64,000 nt of DNA from Anaerolineaceae bacterium (GTDB taxonomy: Bacteria; Chloroflexota; Anaerolineae; Aggregatilineales; Phototrophicaceae), in contig WGMX01000043.1 of the NCBI GenBank assembly GCA_016124855.1, positions 62,001-126,000 of the forward strand, in the 5' to 3' direction. Below the pieces are notes generated by a model. The model searched no databases. It was not told the DNA's origin and saw only the letters and a program-made list of their open reading frames with translations. Shown in pieces: positions 1-8,770 of the stretch; positions within the stretch are counted from its first letter, which is position 1, and the number at the start of each line of letters is the position of its first letter. Position numbers and translations under genes: made by a program.

Positions 1-54
1 TGTACGTCACGGTCACGAGGGGATGACCAATTGTAAATGTTAGGAGAATAATCT

Positions 55-2448
55 ATGTGGAATTTCAAAGTTCGAAATCGTCAAAAACCACTTCTGTATT
101 CCATGGTCAGCGTGGTATCAGTTTTGTTCCTCGCCATGATACTGTTTTCGTACTCTTATTCGGTTTCCGCCGCCGCGCCGTCGGGCGGGTTTGGTGTAGG
201 AAGTAATCAGGGTACAGAAACTGGTATCAACCTCACCGTATTAAATCAGGTGAAAGCCGATGTGAATGCCGGAGTATATGATCGTCCCTGTCAACCGGAT
301 GAGGAAGACCCCACCAAATGGCATAGTTTAGTCAATGTCGTGGCAAAGTGCCATTACAACCACCAACACAACGATGACCCCAATTATGTAAATGACATTT
401 TTGGTGTACCCGGCGCGTGGTTTGGCAGTCCCGGTATGGAAATTTCTTACCCGTGGCAAACCTTCAAAGCCGCTACAGCGTATGAACAAAATACGACTTA
501 CATGGCCAATCATCAGATGGAAAACGACTTGAAGCACGAAGGCTACGTCTGGATTGTGCGTCGTGACCAACCATGTCCGGACGGCAACTGTGTAAAAGAC
601 TTTCGCATTCAAGTTCACTCAATTTTTGGCGCAGCAGATATGCCTGTTCGCTACCACTCCTTTAGTTTGGAAGCCCGTCTTTGTGTAAACGGAAATGTCC
701 CCTCAACGTGTGGCATTGTTCGCTACGGTGGTTGGATGGATATGGGCAGACTGTTTACGACCCAGCCCAATGACATAAATTGTAACCACGATGTACAGGA
801 TGTTCCGATTTCCCTGCCCGCCGATACTTTATACTTTCCATTAGATCGACCCGAATCCCGTGACGAAATTCGCTGCCATCCACTAATTACCAATCTTCCA
901 GCATATCCGCCGTCAGAACCCTTGGCCGAGTGGTGGGGACATGCGGGCGGTGAAACACGCTTCCAAGTGCGTTCCTATGATCCTATTGGAAACGTTGATC
1001 CGGCTAATCCCGCCCATTGGCAGTTCTTTTGCTCGCAGACTGATATGAATTGCCACTACGATGGATCCATCTTTTCCATTTTCGTTGGTTACACACTTCA
1101 TATTCACGAATTTGTAGGTGTTGTTGGCAATCAGTACATACCCGTCGATGCAAATGGGGACGGTCGCACTGATTATAAGGGTTACATGGATCGATGGGGC
1201 GATTTGAATCCAAGCTGCACTGCTGCTGGTTTAGACTGCGTTCCCTACCAATATGATAACGTCGTTCTAAATTTCTATCAAAACAAAGAGGCTCGTTACA
1301 CGCAAACCAATTGTACGAATTGTAAACCAATCGACTATGATATTTCCCCACCCGGTAAACGTTGGATTACATGGTTCTATCGGTACGCGGATGGTGGTGT
1401 TGTAACAACTCCGGTTCCTCCCACAGCGGTTCCACCTACTAATGTTCCACCGACGACCGTGCCGCCTACCAAGCCTTCATTGGTAGTGAATGTTAATCCG
1501 GCGAGTGCGGCTGCAAATTCCACTATTAGTGTCGATTTGGGACTTTATAATGTCCAAAACATCTACGGTCTTCAAACCACGTGCAAGGTCGACCCGAATA
1601 TACTTCAAGGGACTACGCTCAGTGATGGCGACGTATTCAACAGCAGCAACAGCTTTTTCGCTGATAAGGGTTATCAGGCTGACGGAAGTTGGGTAGTAGG
1701 TGCAAGCCGTCTACAACCAGCAACGGTCTTTGCTGGAAATGGTATCGCCTTCAAACTTGGCTTCACAGTCAAGCAAGGTGGACAATCCAGTGTAACCTGT
1801 ACCGCGATGGGTGTTGATGCCAATGGTAAGGAGGTCGCACTTGATGTCGTGAATGGTAGTTTTAACGGTGCGCCGGTTGCGACATCAAATCCTGCCACAA
1901 CTGTTCCACCAACTGCCGTGCCTCCTACAGCCGAACCTCCTACGATGGTTCCGCCAACAGTAGTGCCGCCGACACCCGAAACCACCACCGAACCAAGTGT
2001 TGGAACGGCCACAATCTCTGGCAAGATGGCTTATCAAAACTACCCTGACAATTCCAATATCACCGTTCAGTTGGTGACCGACAAGGGTTCAGTGATCGCC
2101 ACTGTGACAACCGGCGCTGACGGATCATATACCTTTAACAATATTCCTAAGGGTACATTTGGTATTACTGCGATTGCCAACCTTTACCTTCGTATCGGTA
2201 AAGTGGTTGTCATTACAACCGATGGGCAAAATGTTGATCTTGGTTCCCTAACACTTCCCGGCGGCGACACCGACAACAATGGTGACATCTCAGTTACCGA
2301 TGCCAGCTTAATCGGCGCCAACTTCGATATTCCGGTTAATCCTGCGCCTGCGACGGCTGATGTGAATGGTGACGGAGTGGTCAACATTCGTGACCTCGCA
2401 ATTGTCGGTGGTAACTTCGGCCTGAAGTCACCAGTCATCATCAAGTAA
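55..2448 (+). CDS. Secreted protein with cohesin-like and dockerin-like modules
   Basis: This 797-residue protein begins with a signal peptide (basic start, hydrophobic stretch about 14-38, cleavage near SVSAAA). Residues about 45-450 form a Cys/His-rich domain that I do not recognise (for example CHYNHQHNDD). Next comes a Pro/Thr linker of VPPT repeats (about 453-477), a cohesin-like beta domain (about 480-610), a second VPPT linker, and a carboxypeptidase-regulatory/CnaB-like beta sandwich. The C-terminus is a dockerin type I pair of Ca-binding repeats: DTDNNGDISVTDASLIGANF and DVNGDGVVNIRDLAIVGGNF. An SD (taggag) sits 8 bases before the ATG. Two further genes of the same architectural family follow on the same strand. 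The protein is probably exported and held at the surface by cohesin-dockerin contacts. The N-terminal domain could be a binding or enzymatic module; its function is unknown. Confidence 0.8.
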   Translation: MWNFKVRNRQKPLLYSMVSVVSVLFLAMILFSYSYSVSAAAPSGGFGVGSNQGTETGINLTVLNQVKADVNAGVYDRPCQPDEEDPTKWHSLVNVVAKCHYNHQHNDDPNYVNDIFGVPGAWFGSPGMEISYPWQTFKAATAYEQNTTYMANHQMENDLKHEGYVWIVRRDQPCPDGNCVKDFRIQVHSIFGAADMPVRYHSFSLEARLCVNGNVPSTCGIVRYGGWMDMGRLFTTQPNDINCNHDVQDVPISLPADTLYFPLDRPESRDEIRCHPLITNLPAYPPSEPLAEWWGHAGGETRFQVRSYDPIGNVDPANPAHWQFFCSQTDMNCHYDGSIFSIFVGYTLHIHEFVGVVGNQYIPVDANGDGRTDYKGYMDRWGDLNPSCTAAGLDCVPYQYDNVVLNFYQNKEARYTQTNCTNCKPIDYDISPPGKRWITWFYRYADGGVVTTPVPPTAVPPTNVPPTTVPPTKPSLVVNVNPASAAANSTISVDLGLYNVQNIYGLQTTCKVDPNILQGTTLSDGDVFNSSNSFFADKGYQADGSWVVGASRLQPATVFAGNGIAFKLGFTVKQGGQSSVTCTAMGVDANGKEVALDVVNGSFNGAPVATSNPATTVPPTAVPPTAEPPTMVPPTVVPPTPETTTEPSVGTATISGKMAYQNYPDNSNITVQLVTDKGSVIATVTTGADGSYTFNNIPKGTFGITAIANLYLRIGKVVVITTDGQNVDLGSLTLPGGDTDNNGDISVTDASLIGANFDIPVNPAPATADVNGDGVVNIRDLAIVGGNFGLKSPVIIK

Positions 2449-2458
2449 ATTGAATTCC

Positions 2459-2493
2459 ATTATGCGGATAGGTTCGCGGCCTATCCGCATAAT
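2459..2493 (+). terminator. Perfect 14-bp hairpin between the first two cohesin/dockerin genes
   Basis: A 14-bp perfect inverted repeat (2459-2472 with 2480-2493, 7-base loop) lies 10 bases after the stop codon. It has no long T-run, so it may be an attenuator or mRNA-processing hairpin that separates expression of the first gene from the next, rather than a full terminator. Confidence 0.6.
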
Positions 2494-2535
2494 TAATCGT
2501 TACCGACCAACTGCTTTGTAAAGGATACACACATC

Positions 2536-3390
2536 ATGAAGTACACACACAAACTGATTCTCACAATCGTTTTAGTTTTATCTTTTGCCATAAGTTTGTT
2601 GACAGTTGGCGCACAAGACAATGCGCCACAATTGCAGCTAAATCCAGACAAAGAACAGGTTACCGCCGGCGAAACCGTTACGGTAACCGTAAATGTAGTC
2701 GGAGCCGTTGGAGTTTACGGTGGTAGTTTCAAACTCAGCTATGACCCACAGGCCTTTGAAGTTGTCCAGAGCGATAACAAGGCGGTGACTCCGGGTGCCT
2801 TCTTTGCCAACGAACCGGGTTTTGCCCTGCGCAATGTGGCTGATCCCGCCGCTGGCACAATTGAATATGCAATTACCCTGATGCAGCCTGCCAAGCCGGT
2901 TGATGGCGATGGCGTATTAGGTACGTTTACACTACATGCCCTCAAAGATGCGCCCGTTGCACTCACGTCATTGAGCGCAAATTTTGTTGCGCCTGAATTT
3001 AAACAGGTGGATGGGCATCTCGTTGCTGAAAAAGTGAATCAGTTAACAGCCGAAGTGCAGGGCGCAGTAAATGGAACGCCGCTTGTTGCCAACAATACCG
3101 CGCCGGTATTAGTCCCGACGGTTGAAGTAGCAAATGCCGCACCTGTTGAATCCGCAGTCTCCAATGATGCCGCAGCTGTCGATATGTTTAGTAATCCGGA
3201 CTTAAATGTGGTTAGCTCCAATGACACAGCCAATCCCGGTGTAATTCCAGTGGCCACCGTGAACCGAACTGATAATTTGGTTTCCATTGCTGCTATCGTC
3301 TTTTTGGTTGTTGGGGTCATTTTACTTACGCTGAGTATAGGGATGTACTCGCGTATGCGCGTCCACTACACCTTAGCCGGCAATAAATAA
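2536..3390 (+). CDS. Membrane-anchored cohesin-domain protein
   Basis: The product has 284 residues. It starts with a signal peptide (about 1-26, ending VGAQ), followed by a cohesin-like beta domain (about 30-165). That domain shows the family pattern VTAGETVTVTVNV, then YGGSFKLSYDP, then GVLGTFTLHA. A low-complexity Ala/Val/Asn stretch leads to one C-terminal transmembrane helix (about 246-268) and a short basic tail (SRMRVHY). The topology therefore places the cohesin outside the cell, tethered by its C-terminus. It lies between two genes whose products end in dockerins, so the likely role is a small membrane scaffold that receives them. This is inferred from architecture only. There is no enzymatic module and no S-layer-homology repeat. 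Confidence 0.8.
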   Translation: MKYTHKLILTIVLVLSFAISLLTVGAQDNAPQLQLNPDKEQVTAGETVTVTVNVVGAVGVYGGSFKLSYDPQAFEVVQSDNKAVTPGAFFANEPGFALRNVADPAAGTIEYAITLMQPAKPVDGDGVLGTFTLHALKDAPVALTSLSANFVAPEFKQVDGHLVAEKVNQLTAEVQGAVNGTPLVANNTAPVLVPTVEVANAAPVESAVSNDAAAVDMFSNPDLNVVSSNDTANPGVIPVATVNRTDNLVSIAAIVFLVVGVILLTLSIGMYSRMRVHYTLAGNK

Positions 3391-3408
3391 CTGTCGGGAG
3401 GCATAATC

Positions 3409-4515
3409 GTGAAACGCTTTCCGCCTTATATGATAGTCGCTGTATGTGGCATCTTATTCCTATCGGCAGGGATGGTCATCATTACCGCCGATAGTACCGA
3501 TCCATCCGCGCAGCCAACTGCAACCGTTGATATACCCACACCAACTGAAATCGTGAGTGTGCCTGTTGACCAACCTTCTCAACCTGTCGTGGTGCCAACC
3601 GACATTCCACCGGTGGTCGTGCCTACCATAGAGCCTCAAGTGGAAGTCCAGCCGGTTGTTATACCGACTGGTGTTCCACCTGCAGAAGTCCAATCGGTTG
3701 TTGTGCCGACTGAAGTGGTCGCTTCATCTGTGACAGTCCCAACGGAGGTGGTTCAACCAGCGGACTCAGCCGTTGTTGTTGATCAATCGCAGTCAGTGCC
3801 AAATGTACAGTCTCAATCGGTTCAACAACAGGCCGCACCAATTGTGGCTGGAGGTCAGCCGGAAATCCAACCGACCACCGCTTTTGAAATGCCGGCCACC
3901 ATCATCCCAACGGATGTGAATGCTGCGGTATCAACCCCTATTAGTCAGCCGGGTTCTCCATTAGGGACGTTGCCGCCTCCATCCAATGTCGGAGCGACTG
4001 CCGAAAGTCCTGTTGTGGTACCAAATATGGTAGTCGCCACTGCTCAACCGACGGTTCAAATACAACCGACTGAAGTGGCAGTCACGCAGGTTACAGGGCA
4101 AATAGGTCTGCCGCTGCGGCCTGATGCAGGAGGAATTGTCGTGATGCTCACCTTGTCGGATGGCAGTGGATTACAGACCACAACCGATAGTACAGGGCAT
4201 TTTACATTTGCCAATCTTGTGCCCGGCACCTATCGGGTTGATGCAAGTGTTGGAGGTTATCTTTCTAGCCAAACCACATTCATCTTGAATGAGGGGCAAA
4301 CGCTTGTTTTACCGTCAGTTACGTTGATCGGTGGGGATACCAATCAGGATAACAAAATTGATCTGACCGACGCTGCGCTAGTTGCTGCCAACTTTGATAC
4401 GACGACTGTGGTGGCCGGCGCTGACCTAAATCATGATGGAATTGTCGATATTCGCGATCTGACAGCGATTGGGGCTTATTTCGGAATATCGGGTCCAACG
4501 CCGTGGAATTCATAA
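3409..4515 (+). CDS. Secreted Pro/Val/Thr-rich protein ending in a dockerin
   Basis: The 368-residue product starts with GTG, 8 bases after a strong SD (gggagg). A signal peptide or N-terminal anchor covers residues 1-27. About 190 residues of low-complexity Pro/Val/Thr/Gln sequence follow, with recurring VVVPT and EVQPVV units. Next is a carboxypeptidase-regulatory-like beta sandwich (about 225-305; TTDSTGHFTFANLVPGTYRV). The protein ends in a dockerin pair: DTNQDNKIDLTDAALVAANF and DLNHDGIVDIRDLTAIGAYF. The C-terminal half matches the end of the gene at 55-2448 in order and motif, so the two are paralogues with different N-termini. The start is 18 bases after the cohesin gene, indicating co-transcription. 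The long linker looks like a surface spacer. Confidence 0.75.
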   Translation: MKRFPPYMIVAVCGILFLSAGMVIITADSTDPSAQPTATVDIPTPTEIVSVPVDQPSQPVVVPTDIPPVVVPTIEPQVEVQPVVIPTGVPPAEVQSVVVPTEVVASSVTVPTEVVQPADSAVVVDQSQSVPNVQSQSVQQQAAPIVAGGQPEIQPTTAFEMPATIIPTDVNAAVSTPISQPGSPLGTLPPPSNVGATAESPVVVPNMVVATAQPTVQIQPTEVAVTQVTGQIGLPLRPDAGGIVVMLTLSDGSGLQTTTDSTGHFTFANLVPGTYRVDASVGGYLSSQTTFILNEGQTLVLPSVTLIGGDTNQDNKIDLTDAALVAANFDTTTVVAGADLNHDGIVDIRDLTAIGAYFGISGPTPWNS

Positions 4516-4607
4516 GGATGAAGTTTTGCATAATGCCTTGCTCATCGAGCGAGCGGGGCATTCCTACAATTTGCTAATTTCCAGTGTGTCCTCCTGTGTG
4601 GAATGGT

Positions 4608-4634
4608 AGAGACGGCTCCGCGAAAGCCGTCTCT
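4608..4634. terminator. 10-bp hairpin terminator between convergent genes
   Basis: A perfect 10-bp inverted repeat (4608-4617 with 4625-4634, 7-base loop) lies between the convergent dockerin gene and flavodoxin gene. A weaker repeat (aatgcc...ggcatt) precedes it at about 4532-4562. It could end transcripts from both sides. Confidence 0.6.
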
Positions 4635-4643
4635 GCTATTTCA

Positions 4644-5180
4644 CTACGGACTTGTAACGGGCTTAATATTCAAATCTTTAGCGATACTGGTCGTCCATGC
4701 GCCGATTGCATACCAGTCCCGATAATCAGCGTTCAGCCGCGACTGCAAATTTGTACCATCGTAACGCAGTCCCAGTGTCCAACGCTCATTCCAGTCAATT
4801 TCATTCAGTTGGATGGCGCCGCCAAATGCATTCACATTTTTGACCTTCAGCTTTTCCAGAGTTTTTGTATCCATATAATTCTTCATGACATGTTCGTATC
4901 CGTCCGCTTCTACGATACGGATGCAGCTAACGAAGAAATACACGGGCTTCTGCGCTAATTCTGCTCCAAATTTGTCGATGAACAGCAGCATATTTCGCAG
5001 CCAGATGCCTTCATGTATGGCTGTTCCCAAAACGAAGGCGTCATACTCTTTTACGCTCTCAACAGACTCGACGGACTTATGGATAGCGTCAGCCCCATAG
5101 ACAGCCAAAGTGCTAGATATAAATTCTGCGACTTCACCAGTGGTTCCATGTGCGCTTGCATAGGCAACTAGAATTTTCAC
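4644..5180 (-). CDS. Flavodoxin-domain protein (HemG-like)
   Basis: From the GTG at 5180 the product is 178 residues. That start has aaggg a few bases upstream and places the flavodoxin fold at the N-terminus (VKILVAYASAHGTTGEVA). The longer frame would begin with TTG and add eight unlikely residues. The phosphate-binding loop is SAHGTTGEVA, and the second FMN region is VLGTAIHEGIWL. The size and the tail resemble the menaquinone-dependent protoporphyrinogen IX dehydrogenase family (HemG) and related single-domain flavodoxins that bind FMN and carry electrons. No haem genes are nearby, so I call only the fold with confidence. The gene diverges from the EF-G paralogue. Confidence 0.75.
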   Translation of the reverse strand: MKILVAYASAHGTTGEVAEFISSTLAVYGADAIHKSVESVESVKEYDAFVLGTAIHEGIWLRNMLLFIDKFGAELAQKPVYFFVSCIRIVEADGYEHVMKNYMDTKTLEKLKVKNVNAFGGAIQLNEIDWNERWTLGLRYDGTNLQSRLNADYRDWYAIGAWTTSIAKDLNIKPVTSP

Positions 5181-5532
5181 AGTGTTTCCCTTCGCCCTTG
5201 TCAAATAGAGTGTCCACTATAACATGCTTGCTGAAAACGGTCTATACAGTTGGCTCCTCTATGCTCTCCTATTTCCGTTCAAAAAGGCAGTGTAATTTGA
5301 ACGGAGTTTTCTATGATCTCTGTTCTTTGACAACTTCTTAACCCCGCCTTAAAATCTTGTCATACAGTAAACAGCATTTTGTGGCAGGGCTAATTCGTCT
5401 ACAAAGAACCAAGAAGGGATGAGAAGGTCACCGAAATAGACTCAGAGGTCGCAGTCCCGCCCATTAAACGGCTTTTTGCTGAGGACTAATGTGATCCACT
5501 GATCGTTTTTTAAAAATATAAGGAGACTGTTT
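5181..5532. other. Divergent intergenic region with long EF-G leader
   Basis: This stretch of about 350 bases separates the flavodoxin (minus) from the EF-G paralogue (plus). It contains a well-formed plus-strand promoter (listed separately) followed by a leader of about 170 bases that has no convincing reading frame. An SD (aaggag) precedes the EF-G ATG. I could not fold a named riboswitch or leader peptide in it. Confidence 0.5.
5327..5355 (+). promoter_or_regulatory. Sigma-70-type promoter of the EF-G paralogue
   Basis: A consensus -35 TTGACA (5327-5332) is followed by a 17-base spacer and a -10 TAAAAT (5350-5355). Transcription would start near 5362 and give a 5' leader of about 170 bases before the ATG at 5533. 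This is the best-matching promoter found in the window. Confidence 0.65.
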
Positions 5533-7617
5533 ATGAAAGAGTACGTCACTGAAAAGTTGAGGAACGTTGCTTTCGTAGGCCATCAGGGCGCTGGTAAGAC
5601 TACACTTGTCGAAGCCCTGCTCTTCAATACCAGCGCCATTTCCCGTATGGGCAGGGTCGAGGAGAAGAACACAGTTTCCGATTGGGACGACGACGAAAAA
5701 GAACGCGGCGTTTCCCTATCCACCTCCTTAGTTCCCATAGAATTTGAAGACATTAAAATTAATGTGCTCGACGCTCCCGGCATGACCGATTTTCAAGGTG
5801 AAATCAAGAATGCTATCCGTGTTGCCGACTCAGTCATTGTCGTCGTAGACGCGGTTGCCGGCGTCGAAGTGGGCACAGAACTCGCGTGGGAATATGCTGA
5901 GGCTTACCAGCAGCCCATTATCGTGACCATTAACAAACTTGATCGCGATAACGCGGATTACCAGCGCACATTGGATAATCTCAAGCAAAGTTTCCCCGAA
6001 TACAAATTCATCCCGGTGATGATCCCAATCGGTTCGCAGGTCGATTTTAAGGGTGTCGTCAACCTTTTAACCATGAAAGCCTACTACGACACGGGTAAAG
6101 ACCGGTCTGATTTGCCTGCCGACATGCAAGAAGCCGCCGAAGCTGCGCGTACAGTTTTGGTCGAGGCCGCTGCCGAAGCTGACGATGCCTACATGGAAAA
6201 ATATTTTGCCGAAAATACGCTAACCAACGACGAAATCCGCGATGGTATGCGTAAGGCCGCCCGTGATGCATATCTCAAAACCGTACCTGTTTTTGTAACT
6301 TCCGGCGCAAAGAACGTGGGCACTGTACCGCTGATGGAAGCCTTAGTGGTCTATGTCTCACCACCCTCACAGCGCCGTGTACAGTATCTTGATGAATCAG
6401 GCGAGAAGCAGTTTCTCTTAGCACCACAAACCGATGAGGGCCCAACAGCGGCTTATGTTTTCAAAACCACCAATGACCGTTTTGTTGGCACACTCAATTA
6501 TTTCCGTATATTCTCAGGTTCGATGCAATCTGATGGACGCTATTTTAACCCTGTGCGCAACGTTGAAGAACGTTTTAACAATATGTTAGTCATGCGTGGT
6601 AAGGAGCAAATGTCTGTTCAGATGCTTCATGCTGGCGATATTGGCGTAGTCGCTAAATTGAATGACACCAAGACTGGTGATACCTTTAGCAGTCGCGCTA
6701 ATCCTATCCGCATCACCAAACCTGATTTTCCTGAGCCATTATTTGCCGTGGCAGTTTCTCCCAAGACTCAGGCTGACAGCGCCAAAATGGGAACAATTCT
6801 CACCAGCCTTGCGCAGTCTGATCCAACTTTACAGTGGCGGCAAGATGCCGACGTTAAGCAAACTATTGTCGAAGGTATGGGCGAAGCGCACGTCAACCTA
6901 GCCATTAGCCGTGCCGCTAAACTCGGTGTCGGCATGGATGTCGCCGTGCCAAAAGTGCCTTATAAAGAAACCATTACCAAAGAAGGCTCGGACTTCCATC
7001 GTCACAAGAAACAAAGCGGTGGAGCAGGGCAGTTCGGTGAAGTGCATTTGCGCCTTGAACCCAATCCCGGCGGTGGTTTTGTATACCAGACTAAAATTGT
7101 CGGCGGCTCAATTTCGGCCAGTTTCATTCCATCAATCGAAAAAGGTATTCACTCGGTATTGGATGAAGGGGTCATCGCCGGCTATCCAATTGTCGATGTC
7201 AAAGCAGTTGTATTCGACGGTAAAGAACATCCGGTAGACTCTAAAGATATCGCCTTCCAAATCGCGGGACGTGAAGCCTTCAAAAAGGTTTTTGAAGCGG
7301 CTAATCCTGTATTAATGGAGCCGGTCATGGATGTAGAAATAACCGTGCCAGAAGCCGTGATGGGAGATGTCATGGGTGATTTGAACACCCGTCGTGGTCG
7401 CGTTCAAGGCATGGATACCGAAGGCCACAAAGGTAAGATTACGGCACAGGTTCCCTACAGCGAAATGATGCGCTATGGCAATGTGCTGCGTTCCATTTCA
7501 GCCGCCCGTGGGGTATATACCATGAAGTTCAGTCACTATGAGCAAGTCCCGCCTCAAGTGGCTCAACCGATCATCAATGCTCATAAGGCGGCACATGCCG
7601 GTGTAGCAGCCGTATAG
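5533..7617 (+). CDS. Elongation factor G paralogue (EF-G2 type)
   Basis: The 694-residue product has the full EF-G domain order. The GTPase domain shows P-loop GHQGAGKT (16-23), G3 DAPG and G4 NKLD. Domain II and III follow, then domain IV with HKKQSGGAGQFGEV, and a C-terminal domain V (PQVAQPIINAHKAA). Switch I reads RGVSLSTS where canonical FusA has RGITI, and the N-terminus lacks the usual RNIGI(M/V)AHIDAGKTT. It therefore belongs with the EF-G-like/EF-G2 proteins that accompany a standard FusA. The family acts as a ribosome-dependent or ribosome-associated GTPase in translocation, recycling or stress; the exact role is unknown here. No tufA or ribosomal protein genes are adjacent, which agrees with a paralogue rather than the main fusA. 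Confidence 0.85.
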   Translation: MKEYVTEKLRNVAFVGHQGAGKTTLVEALLFNTSAISRMGRVEEKNTVSDWDDDEKERGVSLSTSLVPIEFEDIKINVLDAPGMTDFQGEIKNAIRVADSVIVVVDAVAGVEVGTELAWEYAEAYQQPIIVTINKLDRDNADYQRTLDNLKQSFPEYKFIPVMIPIGSQVDFKGVVNLLTMKAYYDTGKDRSDLPADMQEAAEAARTVLVEAAAEADDAYMEKYFAENTLTNDEIRDGMRKAARDAYLKTVPVFVTSGAKNVGTVPLMEALVVYVSPPSQRRVQYLDESGEKQFLLAPQTDEGPTAAYVFKTTNDRFVGTLNYFRIFSGSMQSDGRYFNPVRNVEERFNNMLVMRGKEQMSVQMLHAGDIGVVAKLNDTKTGDTFSSRANPIRITKPDFPEPLFAVAVSPKTQADSAKMGTILTSLAQSDPTLQWRQDADVKQTIVEGMGEAHVNLAISRAAKLGVGMDVAVPKVPYKETITKEGSDFHRHKKQSGGAGQFGEVHLRLEPNPGGGFVYQTKIVGGSISASFIPSIEKGIHSVLDEGVIAGYPIVDVKAVVFDGKEHPVDSKDIAFQIAGREAFKKVFEAANPVLMEPVMDVEITVPEAVMGDVMGDLNTRRGRVQGMDTEGHKGKITAQVPYSEMMRYGNVLRSISAARGVYTMKFSHYEQVPPQVAQPIINAHKAAHAGVAAV

Positions 7618-7631
7618 TTGTAGTATGTCTA

Positions 7632-7653
7632 GGGGCGCAAGGCTTTGCGCCCC
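7632..7653. terminator. GC-rich hairpin terminator between convergent genes
   Basis: A 9-bp perfect stem (7632-7640 with 7645-7653, 4-base loop) lies 15 bases after the EF-G stop and just before the end of the convergent DUF2007 gene. Its sequence style (aggggcgcaa...ttgcgcccc) resembles other palindromes in the window. Confidence 0.6.
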
Positions 7654-7667
7654 GAATGAATACCCTA

Positions 7668-7898
7668 TTATCCATTCAAAACCGCAGTTGCCCGATCATA
7701 ATCCGCTTCATCGACCAAAATCTCAACCCCACTGTGAATACCGACTGTGAAACCGTAAACTTGCCCCAATGAATCGGGTTTGATGAAATGGGCAATGCCC
7801 GCATTCTTTAATCGTCCCGCCACGATATAAGCCTCTGGTAAATTTTGCGCGGTGTAAGCCGTAACCCACTCCACATGAGATTGGTTATGGTTTTGCAT
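7668..7898 (-). CDS. DUF2007-family small protein
   Basis: Starting at the ATG at 7898 the protein has 76 residues; an in-frame GTG two codons upstream is the alternative. The pattern of aromatic strand (WVTAYTAQNLPEAYIVAGRL), helix, then a strand ending in VEILVDEADYDRATAVL matches DUF2007, a ferredoxin-like fold annotated as putative prokaryotic signal-transducing protein. Its biochemical role is not established. It is on the same strand as, and just downstream of, the interrupted membrane protein gene, and may share its transcript. Confidence 0.7.
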   Translation of the reverse strand: MQNHNQSHVEWVTAYTAQNLPEAYIVAGRLKNAGIAHFIKPDSLGQVYGFTVGIHSGVEILVDEADYDRATAVLNG

Positions 7899-7930
7899 AA
7901 TCACCTACTTTCCGCAATATGCTTTCCACA

Positions 7931-8647
7931 TCAGGTACGTTTGCGTTTCATCATGTACTCGTCCATTGTAATCATTTCGTCATAGTCATTACTTAGGCGC
8001 GTGGCGGGTTCAACATTACGCGCCTCTTCAGGCTGTTCGCTGCTAAAGTATTGTTCGAGTTGTTTCCGCAGCCGGACTTCATTCCGCGAACTTCTCCAAA
8101 GAACCTACACAATACTTGCCAGTGCAGGGACAGCCAAAATTGGGGCGGTCATCCATGCGAAAGATGAATCGGCTTCACCGGAGATAGTCCATGGAATCCA
8201 GATACATGCGTTGATGAACACAAAAAGCAGCAGGGTCGGAATCATGTTAGCGCGTTTTTGGATGTCGTCATTCAACAAGCCGTGTAATCGGAACAAATCT
8301 TTTGGTCGGTCACTCAAATAGATATCATCGGTTTGTAACCGTTCACGCATTTCGCTTTCGATAACGCCATCACGTCGCCCTGTACGCGAGCCGGATTGCC
8401 AAAAACTCCATAACCCGTGCGCCAGCAAAACCCCACTCCACAGCGTAATCCAATGTCCAATGACTGGATTAATAAAGTACTGTCGATTGGGATCGTAATA
8501 AGGCGACCATGCCGCGGTTCCAACAATAGCCGTACCAGCGCCGAAGAGGATGACATGCAGCAGGAACCAACTGCCAGATGCCAACCGCCGTTCGATCCGC
8601 CGCAGCAGTTCTAAGTAATCCAGAAACGTTAAATAACCATTTGTCAT
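7931..8647 (-). pseudogene. 2TM-type membrane protein interrupted by an in-frame amber codon
   Basis: The reading frame starts at ATG 8647 (SD aggt) and encodes 180 residues with four predicted membrane helices in two hairpins (about 25-45, 60-80, 140-158, 168 onward). It then meets TAG at 8105-8107, inside the last hydrophobic helix (PILAVPALASIV-stop-VLW). The same frame continues open for 58 codons with clear coding character (RNEVRLRKQLEQYF, then DEYMMKRKRT) to TGA at 7931-7933. The continuation has no good start codon of its own. A single TGG-to-TAG change would explain it: Trp fits the helix. Nonsense mutation, sequencing error or readthrough cannot be told apart here. The two-hairpin layout resembles the 2TM protein at 16097-16834. 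Function unknown. Confidence 0.65.
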
Positions 8648-8713
8648 TTTACCTGTCTCGAATTGCCATTTATATGCTATACGCATTGATGATCTTCTGC
8701 GTTGCATCCGAAT

Positions 8714-8746
8714 CAAAAACGCCCCAAATCATTTGGAGCGTTTTTG
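8714..8746 (-). terminator. Rho-independent terminator downstream of ftsH
   Basis: A 15-bp stem with one mismatch (8715-8729 with 8731-8745) has A-rich and T-rich flanks on both sides. It lies about 25 bases past the ftsH stop on the minus strand and before the next minus-strand gene. Confidence 0.7.
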
Positions 8747-8770
8747 AATTAATCACTTTTGATACCAGAG

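Noticed and set aside
1674..2024. Minus-strand frame rich in Gly/Val/Thr (GGTTVGGT repeats)
   Set aside because: It is the reverse reading of the VPPT linker of the secreted protein; composition and SD do not support a gene.
4584..4958. Plus-strand frame with many Cys
   Set aside because: It is antisense to the flavodoxin gene and has no SD or family features.
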